Shown here one piece after another: positions 9,490 through 20,701 of a DNA stretch of 64,000 bases. How positions within the stretch are numbered: the first letter of the stretch is position 1; every line of letters starts with the position of its first letter. The notes beneath the pieces are model-generated. The model did not search any database, was not told where the DNA came from, and worked only from the letters and a program-made list of their open reading frames with translations. Both the position numbers and the translations under genes were made by a program. Source of the stretch: Ricordea florida (taxonomy: Eukaryota; Cnidaria; Anthozoa; Corallimorpharia; Ricordeidae); contig OX453283.1 in NCBI GenBank assembly GCA_949710005.1, positions 22,795,704 through 22,859,703 of the forward strand, written 5' to 3'.

Positions 9490-12400
9490 TAATGGTGTTG
9501 GTAAGTTTGGCCCCTCCAACCATCCCCCACCCAATCCACCCTATGGGTTGCACAAACCTGCAACTACAAACCTTCCACATCCATTTTTTACCTTAACACA
9601 GAACGCATGCGTCTCAGTCTTCCACTTGACACTACCACAAAAAACACTTCTTTCCAGACACATTTTTATCTACTTTGTAATGGTGTTGGTAAGTTTGGCC
9701 CCTCCAACAATGCGCAACCCCATCAACCCTATGGGGTGCACAAACCTGCAACTACAATTCTTTCTCATCCATTTGGTACCTTAACACAGAACGCATGGGT
9801 CTGAGTCTTCCCCTTGACACTTCCACAAAAAACTCTTCTTTCCAGACACATTTTTACCTACTTTGTAATGGTGTTGGTAAGTTTGGCCCGTCCAACAATG
9901 CGCCACCAGATCCACCCTATGGGGTGCACAAACCAGCAACTACAATTCTTTCTCATCCATTTGGTACCTTTGCAAAGAACGCATGCGTCTCAGTCTTCCT
10001 CTTGACACTACAACAAAAAACTTTTCTGTCCAGACACATTTTTATCTACTTTGTAATGGCCTGGGTAAGCTTGGCCCCTCTAAAAAATCCTCCACCCAAC
10101 CCACCCCACGGGGTGCACAAACTTGTAACTACAAATCTTCCACATCCATTTGGTACCTTAAAACAGAACGCACGCGTCTCAGTCTTCCCCTTGACACTGC
10201 CACAAAAAACACTTCTTTCCAGACACATTTTAATCTACTTTGTAATGGTGCTTGTAAGCTTGGCCCCTCCAACTATGCGCCACCCTATCCACCCTATGGG
10301 GTGCACAAACCTGCAACTACAATTCTTTCTCATCCATTTGGTACCTTATCACAGAACGCATGCGTCTTAGTCTTCCCCTTGACACTACCACCAAAAACAC
10401 TTCTTTCCAGACACATTTTTGTCTACTTTGTAATGCCGTTGGTAAGTCTGGGACCTCCAACAATGCGCAACCCCATCCACCCTATGGGGTGAACAAACCT
10501 GCAACTACAATTCTTTCTCATCTTTTGGTACCTTATCACAAAACGCATGCGTCTCAGTCTTCCCCTTTACACTACCACAATAAACACTTCTTTAAAGAAA
10601 AAATTTTTACCTACATTGTAATGGTGTCGGTGAGTTTGGCCCCTCTAACCATTACCCCAACCGAACCACCCTATGGGGTGCACAAACCTGCAACTACAAA
10701 GCTTCCACATCCATTTGGTATCTTAACACAGAACGCATGCGTCTCAGTCTTCCCCTTGACACTACCACAAAAAACACTTCTTTCCAGACACATTTTTGTC
10801 TACTTTGTAATGGTGTTGGTAAGTTTGGCACCTCCAAATAAATGCATCCACTTAAACCACCCTACGGGGTGCACAAACTTCTAACTACAAACCTTTCACA
10901 TCTATTTGTTACCTTAACACAAAACGCATGCGTCTCAGTCTTCCCCTTGAAACTACCACAAAAAACACTTCTTTCCAGACATATTTTTATCAACTTTGTA
11001 ATGGTGCTGGTAAGTTTGGGCCCTTCAACCATCCCCCCACAAGATCCACCCTATAAGGTGCGCAAACCTTGAACTACAAAGCTTCCACATCCATTTGGTA
11101 TCTTAACACAGAACGCATGCGTCTAAGTCTTCCCCTTGACACTACCACAAAAAACCCTTCTGTCCAGACACATTTTTATCTACTTTGTAATGGCGTTGGT
11201 AAGTCTGGCCCCTCCAACAATGCGCCACCCCATCCACCCTATGGGGTGCACAAACCTGCAACTACAATTCTTTCTCATTCGTTTGGTAACTTAACACAGA
11301 ACGCATGGGTCTGAGTCTTCCCTTTGACACTTCCACAAAAAACTTTTCTGTCCAGACACATTTTTATATACTTTGTAATGCTCTTGGTAAGTTTGGCACC
11401 TCCAAAAAAAACCTTCACCCAAACCACCCTACGGGGTGCACAAACTTGTAACTACAAACCTTTTACATCCGTTTAGTATCTTATCACAGAACGCATGCGT
11501 CTAAGTCTTCCCCTTTACACTACCACCAAAAACACTTCTTTCCAGACATATTTTTATCAACTTTGTAATGGTGCTGGTAAGTTTGGGCTCTCCACTTCTT
11601 TCCAGACATGTGTCTGGTAAGTTTGGGCCCTCCAACCATCCCCCCACCCGATCCACCCTATGGGGTGCAAAAACCTTAAACTACAAAACTTCCACATCCA
11701 TTTTATACCTTAACACAGAACGCATGCGTCTCAGTCTTCCCCTTGACACTACCACCAAAAACAGTTCTTTCCAGACATATTTTTATCACCTTTGTAATGG
11801 TGCTGGTAAGTTTGGGCCCTCCAACCATCGCCCCACCCGATCCACCCTATGGGGTGCACAAACCTTCAACTACAAACCTTTTACATCCATTTTTTACCTT
11901 AACACAGAACGCATGCGTCTCAGTCTTCCCTTTGACACTACCACAAAAAACACTTTTTTCCAGACACATTTTTATCTACTTTGTAATGGTGTTGGTAAGT
12001 TTGGCCCCTCCAACAATGCGCCACCCGATACACAGTATGGGGTGCACAAACCTGCAACTACAATTCTTTCTCATCCATTTGGTACCTTATCACAGAACGC
12101 ATGCGTCTTAGTCTTTCCCTTTACACTACCACAAAAAAATTTTCTTTATAGACACATTTTTGTCGACTTTGTAATGGTGTTGGTAAGTTTGGCGCTTCCA
12201 ACAATGCGAGACCCCATCCACCCTATGGGGTGCACAAACCTGCAACTACAATTCTTTCTCATCCATTTCGTACCTTAACACAGAACGCATGCGTCTCAGT
12301 CTTCCTCTTGACACTACCACAAAACACTCTTCTGTCCAGACAAATTTTTATCTACTTTGTAATGTTTTGGTAGGCTTGGCCCCTCCAAAAAAAAACCTTA

Positions 12401-14765
12401 ACCCTACGGGGTTTACGAACTTGTAACTACAAACCTTCCACATCCGTTTGGTACCTTAACACAGAACGCATGCGTCTCAGTCTTCCCCTTGACACTACCG
12501 CCAAAAACAGTTCTTTCCAGACATATTTTTATCACCTTTATAATGGTGCTGGTAAGTTTCGGCCCTCCAACCATCTCTCCACCCGATCCACCCTATGGAG
12601 TGCACAAACCTTCAACTACAAACCTTCCACATCCATTTGGTACCTTAACACAGAACGCATGCGTCTCAGTCTTCCCCTTGAAACTACCACAAAAAACCCT
12701 TCTGTCCAGACACATTTTTATCTACTTTGTAATGGTGCGTGTAAGTTTGGGCCCTCCAACAATGCGCAACCCTATCCACCCTATGGGGTGCACAAACCTG
12801 CAACTACAATTCTTTCTCATCCATTTGTTACCTTATCACAGAACGCATGCGTCTCAGTCTTCACTTTTACACTACCACAAAAAACACTTCTTTCCAGACA
12901 CATTTTTGTCTACTTTGTAATGCCGTTGATAAGTCTTGCCCCTCCAACATTGCGCCACCCCATCCACCCTATAGAGTGCACAATTCTGCAACTACAAATT
13001 TTTCTCATCCATTTGGTACCTTAACAGAGAACGGATGCGTCTAAGTCTTCTCCTTGACACTACCACAAAAAACACTTTTTTCCAGACACATTTCTATCTA
13101 CTTTGTAATTGTGTTGTTAAGGTTGGAGCCTTTAACAATGCGCCACCCCATTAACCCTATGGGGTTCACAAACCTGCAACTAATATTTTTTATCATCCAT
13201 TTGGTACCTTAACACAGAACGCATGCGTCTCAGTTTTCCCCTTGACACTACCATCAAAAACACTTCTTTCCAGACACATTTTTGTCTACTTTGTAATGGC
13301 GTTGGTAAGTTTGGCACCTCCAACAATGCGCCACCCCATCCACCCTATGGGGTGCACAAACCTGCAACTACAATTCTTTCTCATCCATTTGGTAGCTTAT
13401 CACAGAACGCATGCGTCTCAGTCTTCCCCTTGACACTACCCCAAAAACAGTTCTTTCCAGACATATTTTTATCAACTTTGTAATGGTGTTGGTAAGTTTG
13501 GCCCCTCCAACAATGCGCCACCCCATCCACCCTATGGGGTGCACAAACCTGCAACTACAATTCTTTCTCATCCATTTGGTAGCTTATCACAGAACGCATG
13601 CGTCTTAGTCTTTCCCTTGACACTACCCCAAAAACAGTTCTTTCCAGACACATTTTTGTCGACTTTGTAATGGTGTTGGTAAGTTTGGCCCCTCCATCAA
13701 TGCGAAACCCCATCCACCCTATGGGGTGCACAAACCTGCAACTAGAATTCTTTCTCATCCATTTAGTACCTTAACGCAGAAAAAATGCGTCTCAGTCCTC
13801 CCCTTGACACTACCACAAAACACCCTTCTGTCCAGACAAATTTTTATCTACTTTGTAATGTTTTGGTAGGCTTGGCCCCTCCAAAAAAAGACCTTAACCC
13901 TACGGGGTGTACGAACTTGTAACTACAAACCTTTCAGATCCATTTGTTACCTTAACACAGAACGCATGCGTCTCAGTCTTCCCCTTGACACTACCGCCAA
14001 AAACAGTTCTTTCCAGACATATTTTTATCACCTTTGTAATGGTGCTGGTAAGTTTCGGCTCTCCAACCATCTCTCCACCCGATCCACCCTATGGGGTGCA
14101 CAAACCTTCAACTACAAACCTTCCACATCCATTTGGTACCTTAACACAGAACGCATGCGTCTCAGTCTTCCCCTTGAAACTACCACAAAAAACCCTTCTG
14201 TCCAGACACATTTTTATCTACTTTGTAATGGTGCGTGTAAGTTTGGGCCCTCCAACAATGCGCAACCCCATCCACCCTATGGGGTGCACAAACCTGCAAC
14301 TACAATTCTTTCTCATCCATTTGTTACCTTATCACAGAACGCATGCGTCTCAGTCTTCACTTTTACACTACCACAAAAAACACTTCTTTCCAGACACATT
14401 TTTGTCTACTTTGTAATGCCGTTGATAAGTCTTGCCCCTCCAACAATGCGCCACCCCATCCACCCTATAGAGTGCACAATTCTGCAACTACAAATTTTTC
14501 TCATCCATTTGGTACCTTAACAGAGAACGCATGCGTCTAAGTCTTCCCCTTGACACTACCACAAAAAACACTTTTTTCCAGACACATTTCTATCTACTTT
14601 GTAATTGTGTTGTTAAGGTTGGAACCTCCAACAATGCGCCACCCCATTAACCCTATGGGGTTCACAAACCTGCAACTAATATTTTTTATCATCCATTTGG
14701 TACCTTAACACAGAACGCATGCGTCTCAGTTTTCCCCTTGACACTACTACAAAAAACAGTTCTTC
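9490..14765 (+). repeat. Satellite array, about 28 monomers of ~189 bp
   Basis: Anchor words ACGCATGCGTCTCAGTCTTC, CCAGACACATTTTTATCTAC and CACCCTATGGGGTGCACAAA recur about every 185-193 bp, with anchors from 9604 to 14718 (mean 189). About 875 bp from 12340 reappears almost unchanged about 1,496 bp later from 13840, i.e. eight monomers on, a higher-order duplication. Monomers differ by 5-15% and some have lost the palindromic ACGCATGCGT. Because 189 is a multiple of three, long open frames persist (up to 236 codons), but they occur in several frames and are not genes. Confidence 0.95.
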
Positions 14766-14963
14766 TGCGCTAAACAAAATAGCAAGGAACCAAAATCTAG
14801 CTTGGAGACACGTGGCCTGCTCCAAGTACCAGGCAAATTATTAAAGAAAGCTGACAGCATCGTTACTTATTTACAAACTTAATGAGTTGTGTCAGAGAGG
14901 CCAGGAAAACCCCACATAACCAAGACACATACTCGGGCCCTCCACTGGCCGAAAATTACAAAC

Positions 14964-15966
14964 TTAGATGCCCATGCTCTTTGTTACCTCCAGCATCTCA
15001 GCCTGAGAACGCTTGGTATAGCGCCTCTTAGTACAGGGATTTTTCCATCCAGCGTGTCTGTCTTTTAACTCAGGATCACTGAGCTTATAGCCCACGTTCG
15101 TGGCGCCCCCTGACTTGAGGCTGTGCAAACAATAATCATCCACGTTCTCCACGAAAGGAGACACGTACTTTCTAAACTCCTCTCGAATAGTCGCGTAACT
15201 GATACCGAGCGCAACGCACAACAGGAAAACACGACTCTTTAGTCCCTGGTAACAGCGAGAGGATACGCTCCGTGATTGCTACTGGACATGACGTCTTACC
15301 AGACCCAGCTATTAAAGATGTATGGCCATCACGAAACTGATCGTTTTTTCTCTGAACAACGAAAAGTGACATACCGATATCACTGATGGATACATCTTTA
15401 ACCCTGACATTTAACAACTCGGAAATGCGAAATAACCCTGCGTAACCTACTAACAATACAAATAAAAACCGAACATCAGCTAAAGAGGCGGAAACAGAAT
15501 TATATGACTGTGCAACCTTGACCACGGTTTCCAGTGACAGGGGTTCTTTGGGACGAACTGGTCTGGCCAACCTTCTTCTAGCTCCTTCTGCAGCCGAAAT
15601 AACGGTGGGGTGTAGCGTTGGTGAATCTAAGCCAGCTAACTTGTGGCCCCAACTAATACCGTAGAGCGCTGCGTCGATAAAAGACCCACCAGTTCCCTTT
15701 TGGACAGCACCTTCAGCTAACTCCAACAGGTATAAGGCGATGTGCAGAGGCTGCGCAGGCATGTGAACCACTCCCTGCTTGGACTGAGCCCATCGGCGCC
15801 AACGACACCAGCTATAAGAGTACTTGCTTGCAGTACGAGGCGCGTTCGACGCCAGGATCAAATCCAAAAGCTGCGGTACTCGTTCAGATAAAAGAAAGCA
15901 CTTTCTCTTTTTCTCAACCTCCCAAACTGACAACCCAAGAGCGCCTGTTTTAACCATCCAAAACAA
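14964..15966 (-). pseudogene. Tyrosine recombinase (phage-integrase family), broken
   Basis: The upstream part (15172-15966) carries a SAM-like N-terminal region and the first catalytic block, GLFRISELLNVRVKDV, with the conserved Arg. The downstream part (14964-15221) is in another frame and carries the remaining blocks: HSLKSGGAT (HxxR box), DRHAGWKN (H/W box) and RRYTKR with the nucleophilic Tyr. The coding match switches frame around 15200-15225. The second catalytic Arg is Lys (codon AAG), expected to abolish strand cleavage chemistry. Frameshift plus catalytic loss make this a dead copy. Related recombinases occur in DIRS/Ngaro retroelements, Cryptons and domesticated cnidarian genes; no RT or long repeats are seen here, so the parent element is unresolved. 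The N terminus also lacks a convincing start. Confidence 0.85.
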
Positions 15967-16334
15967 CCACCCAAAACTGGGGCACGTTTAATATTAATAT
16001 ACCTCTTTCCTTTACGTTACTCAGGGTATGCGTGACAGGTATAATATTTCCCAAATCTGGATGACCTTTTCCAAAGTTGCCGATTAGCTTATAGAAAGCT
16101 TTCAAATGCAAAAACATGCTTTTAATTATGGTGTAACTTTAAGACCTTTGCCGTAGATACAATTTTGTCAACTTTCACGTTTAAATAAAGCAAATAAAGC
16201 TTAATGTAAATTTGAATTGTACTGAATTTTCTCAACTTTCAAAAGTAAGATCAAAGTGTATTGAATGCGGAATGGATATGGTCAAGGACGCGTGGGTGTG
16301 TGGGTTGGGTGTATGAAGCAAAAATGTCATATAC
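15967..16334. other. No gene seen; 3' intergenic
   Basis: AT-rich sequence between the recombinase pseudogene and the probable poly(A) site of the MAM/LDLa gene. Nothing recognisable. Confidence 0.5.
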
Positions 16335-16883
16335 AAAGAAAATATTTGAGACACTTTATTAACAAAACAATACAAAAGTTCTGCGGACCTAAACAGGTCT
16401 GGTCAGTAAATCAATGTCTTGAATGGCAAAATATAAAAATATACTAGTCTAAGCAGAAAAAAAGGAGACGAAAACAAAGAATAATTGACACCTAGACTAA
16501 AAAGCAAGGACTAAAATACACGAAGACAAGTCTCTTCACAAGTAGAGTAAATAACATTACAGGCTCATAGAATGGATTCCTAGTTTTTTTCGAAGCCTTT
16601 CATAAGATATATAATATGTCAAATTGAGCATAAAAGTAAATAGGCAAATCTACCTAACTAAGCTAAAAGCACAGCCGTTTCTTCTTTCGTACGCTGTCGT
16701 TGTCAGTTTACTTAGTCGAATACTTCTCTTTTTGCAAATGTCCTGTTTGTTTACAGATTTCTTCCAAATACTCAAAACATATAAGCGGTCAAATCCAGTT
16801 GTATGGCTTCAATATATAAGTAAGTTACTATAGCTAACTCCAAACCACCAACGAGGTGGTGATTTCCATTCGTGGCACGCGAT
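16335..16883 (-). other. 3' UTR of the MAM/LDLa receptor gene with poly(A) signal
   Basis: After the stop codon (16884-16886) the first canonical AATAAA on the minus strand is at 16355-16360 (TTTATT on plus). That gives a 3' UTR of about 540 nt. The cleavage position is estimated. Confidence 0.55.
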
Positions 16884-16964
16884 TCAGTATTTGGTTAGGT
16901 CATCCTCAAGGTAGGGGTCTTGGTAAAGAGGGTTTGCCATGGATGTAGCGCCACCCTTCTCCGA
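16884..16964 (-). CDS. Exon 39: cytoplasmic C terminus with NPLY
   Basis: 81 nt including [23 protein letters not shown], ending DDLTKY. Second NPxY motif, followed by further Tyr residues in acidic context, candidate phosphotyrosine sites. Confidence 0.92.
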   Translation of the reverse strand, partial: SEKGGATSMANPLYQDPYLEDDLTKY

Positions 16965-19900
16965 CTGCAAGAAAGAGACAGAGTTAAAAAGGGCTCGCAA
17001 TGCGTGCATGTGGCTACTGACGAACTGATTTGTACAGGGGAATATTAAGAATGGTAAACAACAGTTCACTTCCATCCGACCTGCTTCCTCCCCCACCCCC
17101 CAACCCCAACAAAAATTACTGTTAAAAGCGCAAAACTCGACAACTCCCCCCCCTCCCTGGTTCAAAAAAAGGTTCAAACTTTTTTATTCCCCATCCCTAC
17201 CCCTCTGGAAATAGTAACTACTCACAGATATTCCAAAGGCGTCGTCAGAGACAAACATGTTGGTGTCAACATCACTCATTCGAAACTGCAAAAGGAGAAC
17301 GAGCAACAAACTAAGGATCGGCCCTCCATAATTACAAGGTACAACTTAATTGCAGGAATCAACAAAAACACACTGGGTTTAAAGATAGATCAATGGAGAT
17401 GACGAGGAAGGTATCGCACGACCGCGACTTGTCTAAATTGGACCCTACAGCGCATGAGCCGAAACTGAATCGAATCTACTAATGCGACTTACGTCTTCGA
17501 GAGGTTGTCCTTCATTGTAGGAATCATAAACGGGATTGCCAACGCCTTCAGCCATTTCGATCGCTCCTTTGGAGCTATTGCAAAAATATTAAGAAAACAG
17601 CAAGTCAGATATACAAGAAACACAATACAAGGCGGGAATAGCTTGCAGCAATAAGCAATGGTAACAGGACTGAGTGGAGTCCAATTCGGTCTGTAATCAT
17701 ACGAGTGATTAACAAAATCGGACGACCGCGTAGCGGGAGTCCGATTTGTTTAATCACGAGTATGATTGCAGACCGAATTGGACGACACAAAGTCTTATTA
17801 CCCGTTAATATTAATCATAACTTAAACAAACTTTGTGATAAATAAACTTTATTTTAAATCAAAACATAAATTCCAAGATTCCAAGATTCCAAGAAAAAAG
17901 CCATTTAAGCGCGCGCGTGATGGCGCGTACTGTCCAATTACTCAGGCATGACGAGTATTGTCCTATTTAACTGGTCATATTAAGGCTGAAATCAGGGCAG
18001 TTGATAGCCAATCAGATTGAGAATTTTGTTATAGTTATGATTAGGATAAATGTAATTGATTTGTACTGCGGGATAAAGCAGGCATTACAGAACGGGCAAG
18101 ATGGGTCCATATTACCTGCTGACGGAACCAGCCATTATATAGTTAAAGGTGTTTTAAAAGTACCATACAACAATAAGGATAGCGAACAGGGCGGCAAGCT
18201 CGAGGTTGCCAGTTTAAATTTTTAGCATTTGAATCACATTTTACAGGATTTCATACAAACAAAGCTTCAGCCATTGATTCAATGAGTACCTTAGCTGAGC
18301 TGTATCCGGTCTAGTTGGATCGTAGAAAACGTCAAAGAGATGAAGCTTTCTCCTGCGGGAAAGGACAACCATCAGGAAGAAGTAAGGAGAAAGTAGCGAC
18401 CTTTGAGGGGATGAGGGAGAAAGCAGGGACGCTTGGGCAGCAGGGGGGTTGGGGCGGGGGGGGGTTGCGCGGGGGGGGGGGTGACTAGGGGGACGGTAGT
18501 TGAGGGTACGGGGTATGTAGAGGGAGTACGAACTTTCGGGCATGAATGGGACTATAGTTTTGCAGGTGTTATGAGGTGTACAAGTCACTTACTTTTTGCC
18601 CTTCAAGATGAAATACGCAACCACGAGAACAATAAGGATAAGAATGATACCAGCTGCTACTCCACCAGCAATGTACGCTACAAGAAAAATAATAGAAGCT
18701 CAAATAACGAAACAAAACAAAACTGCACCACTCATTTCAAAACAGACACTGTCACTATTCATTTTACGGTTCCTGAACAGTACTGCACTGTGGTACTGTT
18801 TGTTGTGTGGTTCTAACTTTTTCATCTGTGGATCAAACCATGCAGTGTGACCATTCTTTGTAAAGGTACTGAACAGTACTGTACTGTGGTACTGTTTGTT
18901 TTACTATGCAGTGTGGTTCTAACTTTTTCATCTGTGGATCGAACCATGCAGTGTGACCATTCTTTGGGAAGCCACTGAACAATGCTGTCTTGTGATACTG
19001 TTTGTTTTGCTACATAATGCGGTTCTACTTTTCCACCTAAGAATGAAGAAAAGACATGCGGTGTAAGCATCTGTAAAATTCTACCTGTTGATGGTTTCTT
19101 GGTACCACGTACTTCGCCCGGGGTTGGTGGAACTATAAACCAACAGAGGAGACAACGTTAGATCTTTACGCCCATGAAAAAAAACTGGTTTAGCCTGGTT
19201 TTCATATGTCGGGATAACCTCAGACGATCGACGATTCAATCGGAAAAATCTGGAATGGTCGGGAAACAGTGAAATCCCCTATTGCCTGAGATTTTCTTGA
19301 CATATAAAAACAAGATTTTACTTGTGCAGCGATAAAGCATAAAAATGAATTTAAGGATACTGCGCTTGACAAAGTCTGGCTCCTACTCCGTATACCGGCA
19401 CAGATGACGTAAAACAAGGCCAGTCAATGAAAAAGATGTTACTGAATAATGCATACACAATGGGAAACAATGCGCTACGTTATCTGTTCTGGGACATGAA
19501 GTAGGAGCCCAAAGTCTTCGCTACGGTTACAACAACAACAACAACTTTATTCGCACCATTAATTAAATTAAATTTACAATACAGACAAGATTAAGAATAA
19601 AAAAAAGTGCATGGCTGCCCAAACTACCATTGGCTAATAAGATTGGGCAGCCATCCTTAGTGTTTATTACAATAATTTTTGAAAGGGTCAGGTGTACTAA
19701 AGATTTAGATAACAAATACAACAACACACAAACATAATCAAAGTTTAATTAAAAAATTTAGTGAAGAAAAGTGGAAAGTAAAGTATGTGGGCAGATCAAC
19801 TAGTAGAAAAAAGGAATTGAAAATTAAACTTACTTACTATTGAAAATATTCACAGCATTGGTAACGAAATCCGGCCGCCTTACTTATAAACTAAAAATGA

Positions 19901-20664
19901 AGCTCTTTGTATCACTGACATGGTAATGTATTCCTGGTTAGAAACCAAGAGGACCAGGAGGGAAAGCCAAGAGTCTACCTACCTGGCCGGCAATATTTCT
20001 TTTGTAACTCAGGAGTGTAGTAACATTCTATTTTGTGGGAGCACACATCATCGTGGTCTCTACATTGCGTTCTTTCAGGCAAAAAGCAAGGCAAGAGGCC
20101 GGTCTTACAATCTCCACACCGAGATCCTGTCCAGTTACCAGCACAACTACAGGGGGAAGAAGAGATGGGTTTTTAGTTGTCGCTCAAAGGCATTGATCTC
20201 AGCAGTCGTTCTTAAAGAAACTGGCAGTTCATTCCAAAGTCTTGCTCCAGCAATGGAAAACGCCCTATCTTCATCTCCAACCAAGATACAAGTGATCTTT
20301 TGGTTCAATTAATGTTTTTTATACAGTATAGGCATTTTCTTATGCTAATTTTTGGGAGCAGGGTTGGCTCAGCGGTGGGAGCGCTCGCCTTTCACCAATG
20401 TGGCTCGGGTTCGATTCCCGGCTCCGGGGTCATATGTGGGCTGAGTTTGTTGGTTCTCTACTCTGCTCCGAGAGGTTTTTCTCCGGGTACTCCGGTTTTC
20501 CCCTCTCCACAAAAACCAACATTTGATTTGATTTGATTGATTTAATTTAATGTGATTTTATTTGATTCGTGCTTTAGAGTGTCCCCAATAAGTACGTCAG
20601 TGCTAGATACAGTTGACACTGAAATAAAGTTCATTACTATTATTTTTATTATTATTATTATTAC

Positions 20665-20701
<37 letters not shown>

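Noticed and set aside
9548..14540. Many open frames of 60-236 codons (e.g. 11568-12278, 12470-13024, 13966-14520)
   Set aside because: They are products of the ~189-bp satellite. The monomer length is a multiple of three, and the same words are open in two or three frames. No start context, domain or codon bias.
18001..18225. 74-codon plus-strand open frame
   Set aside because: Falls in and beside a palindromic MITE; no ATG context or homology.
20358..20430. tRNA gene on the plus strand
   Set aside because: Same reasoning: boxes present, but no proper cloverleaf ends, and an identical body follows in a second copy at 27229.
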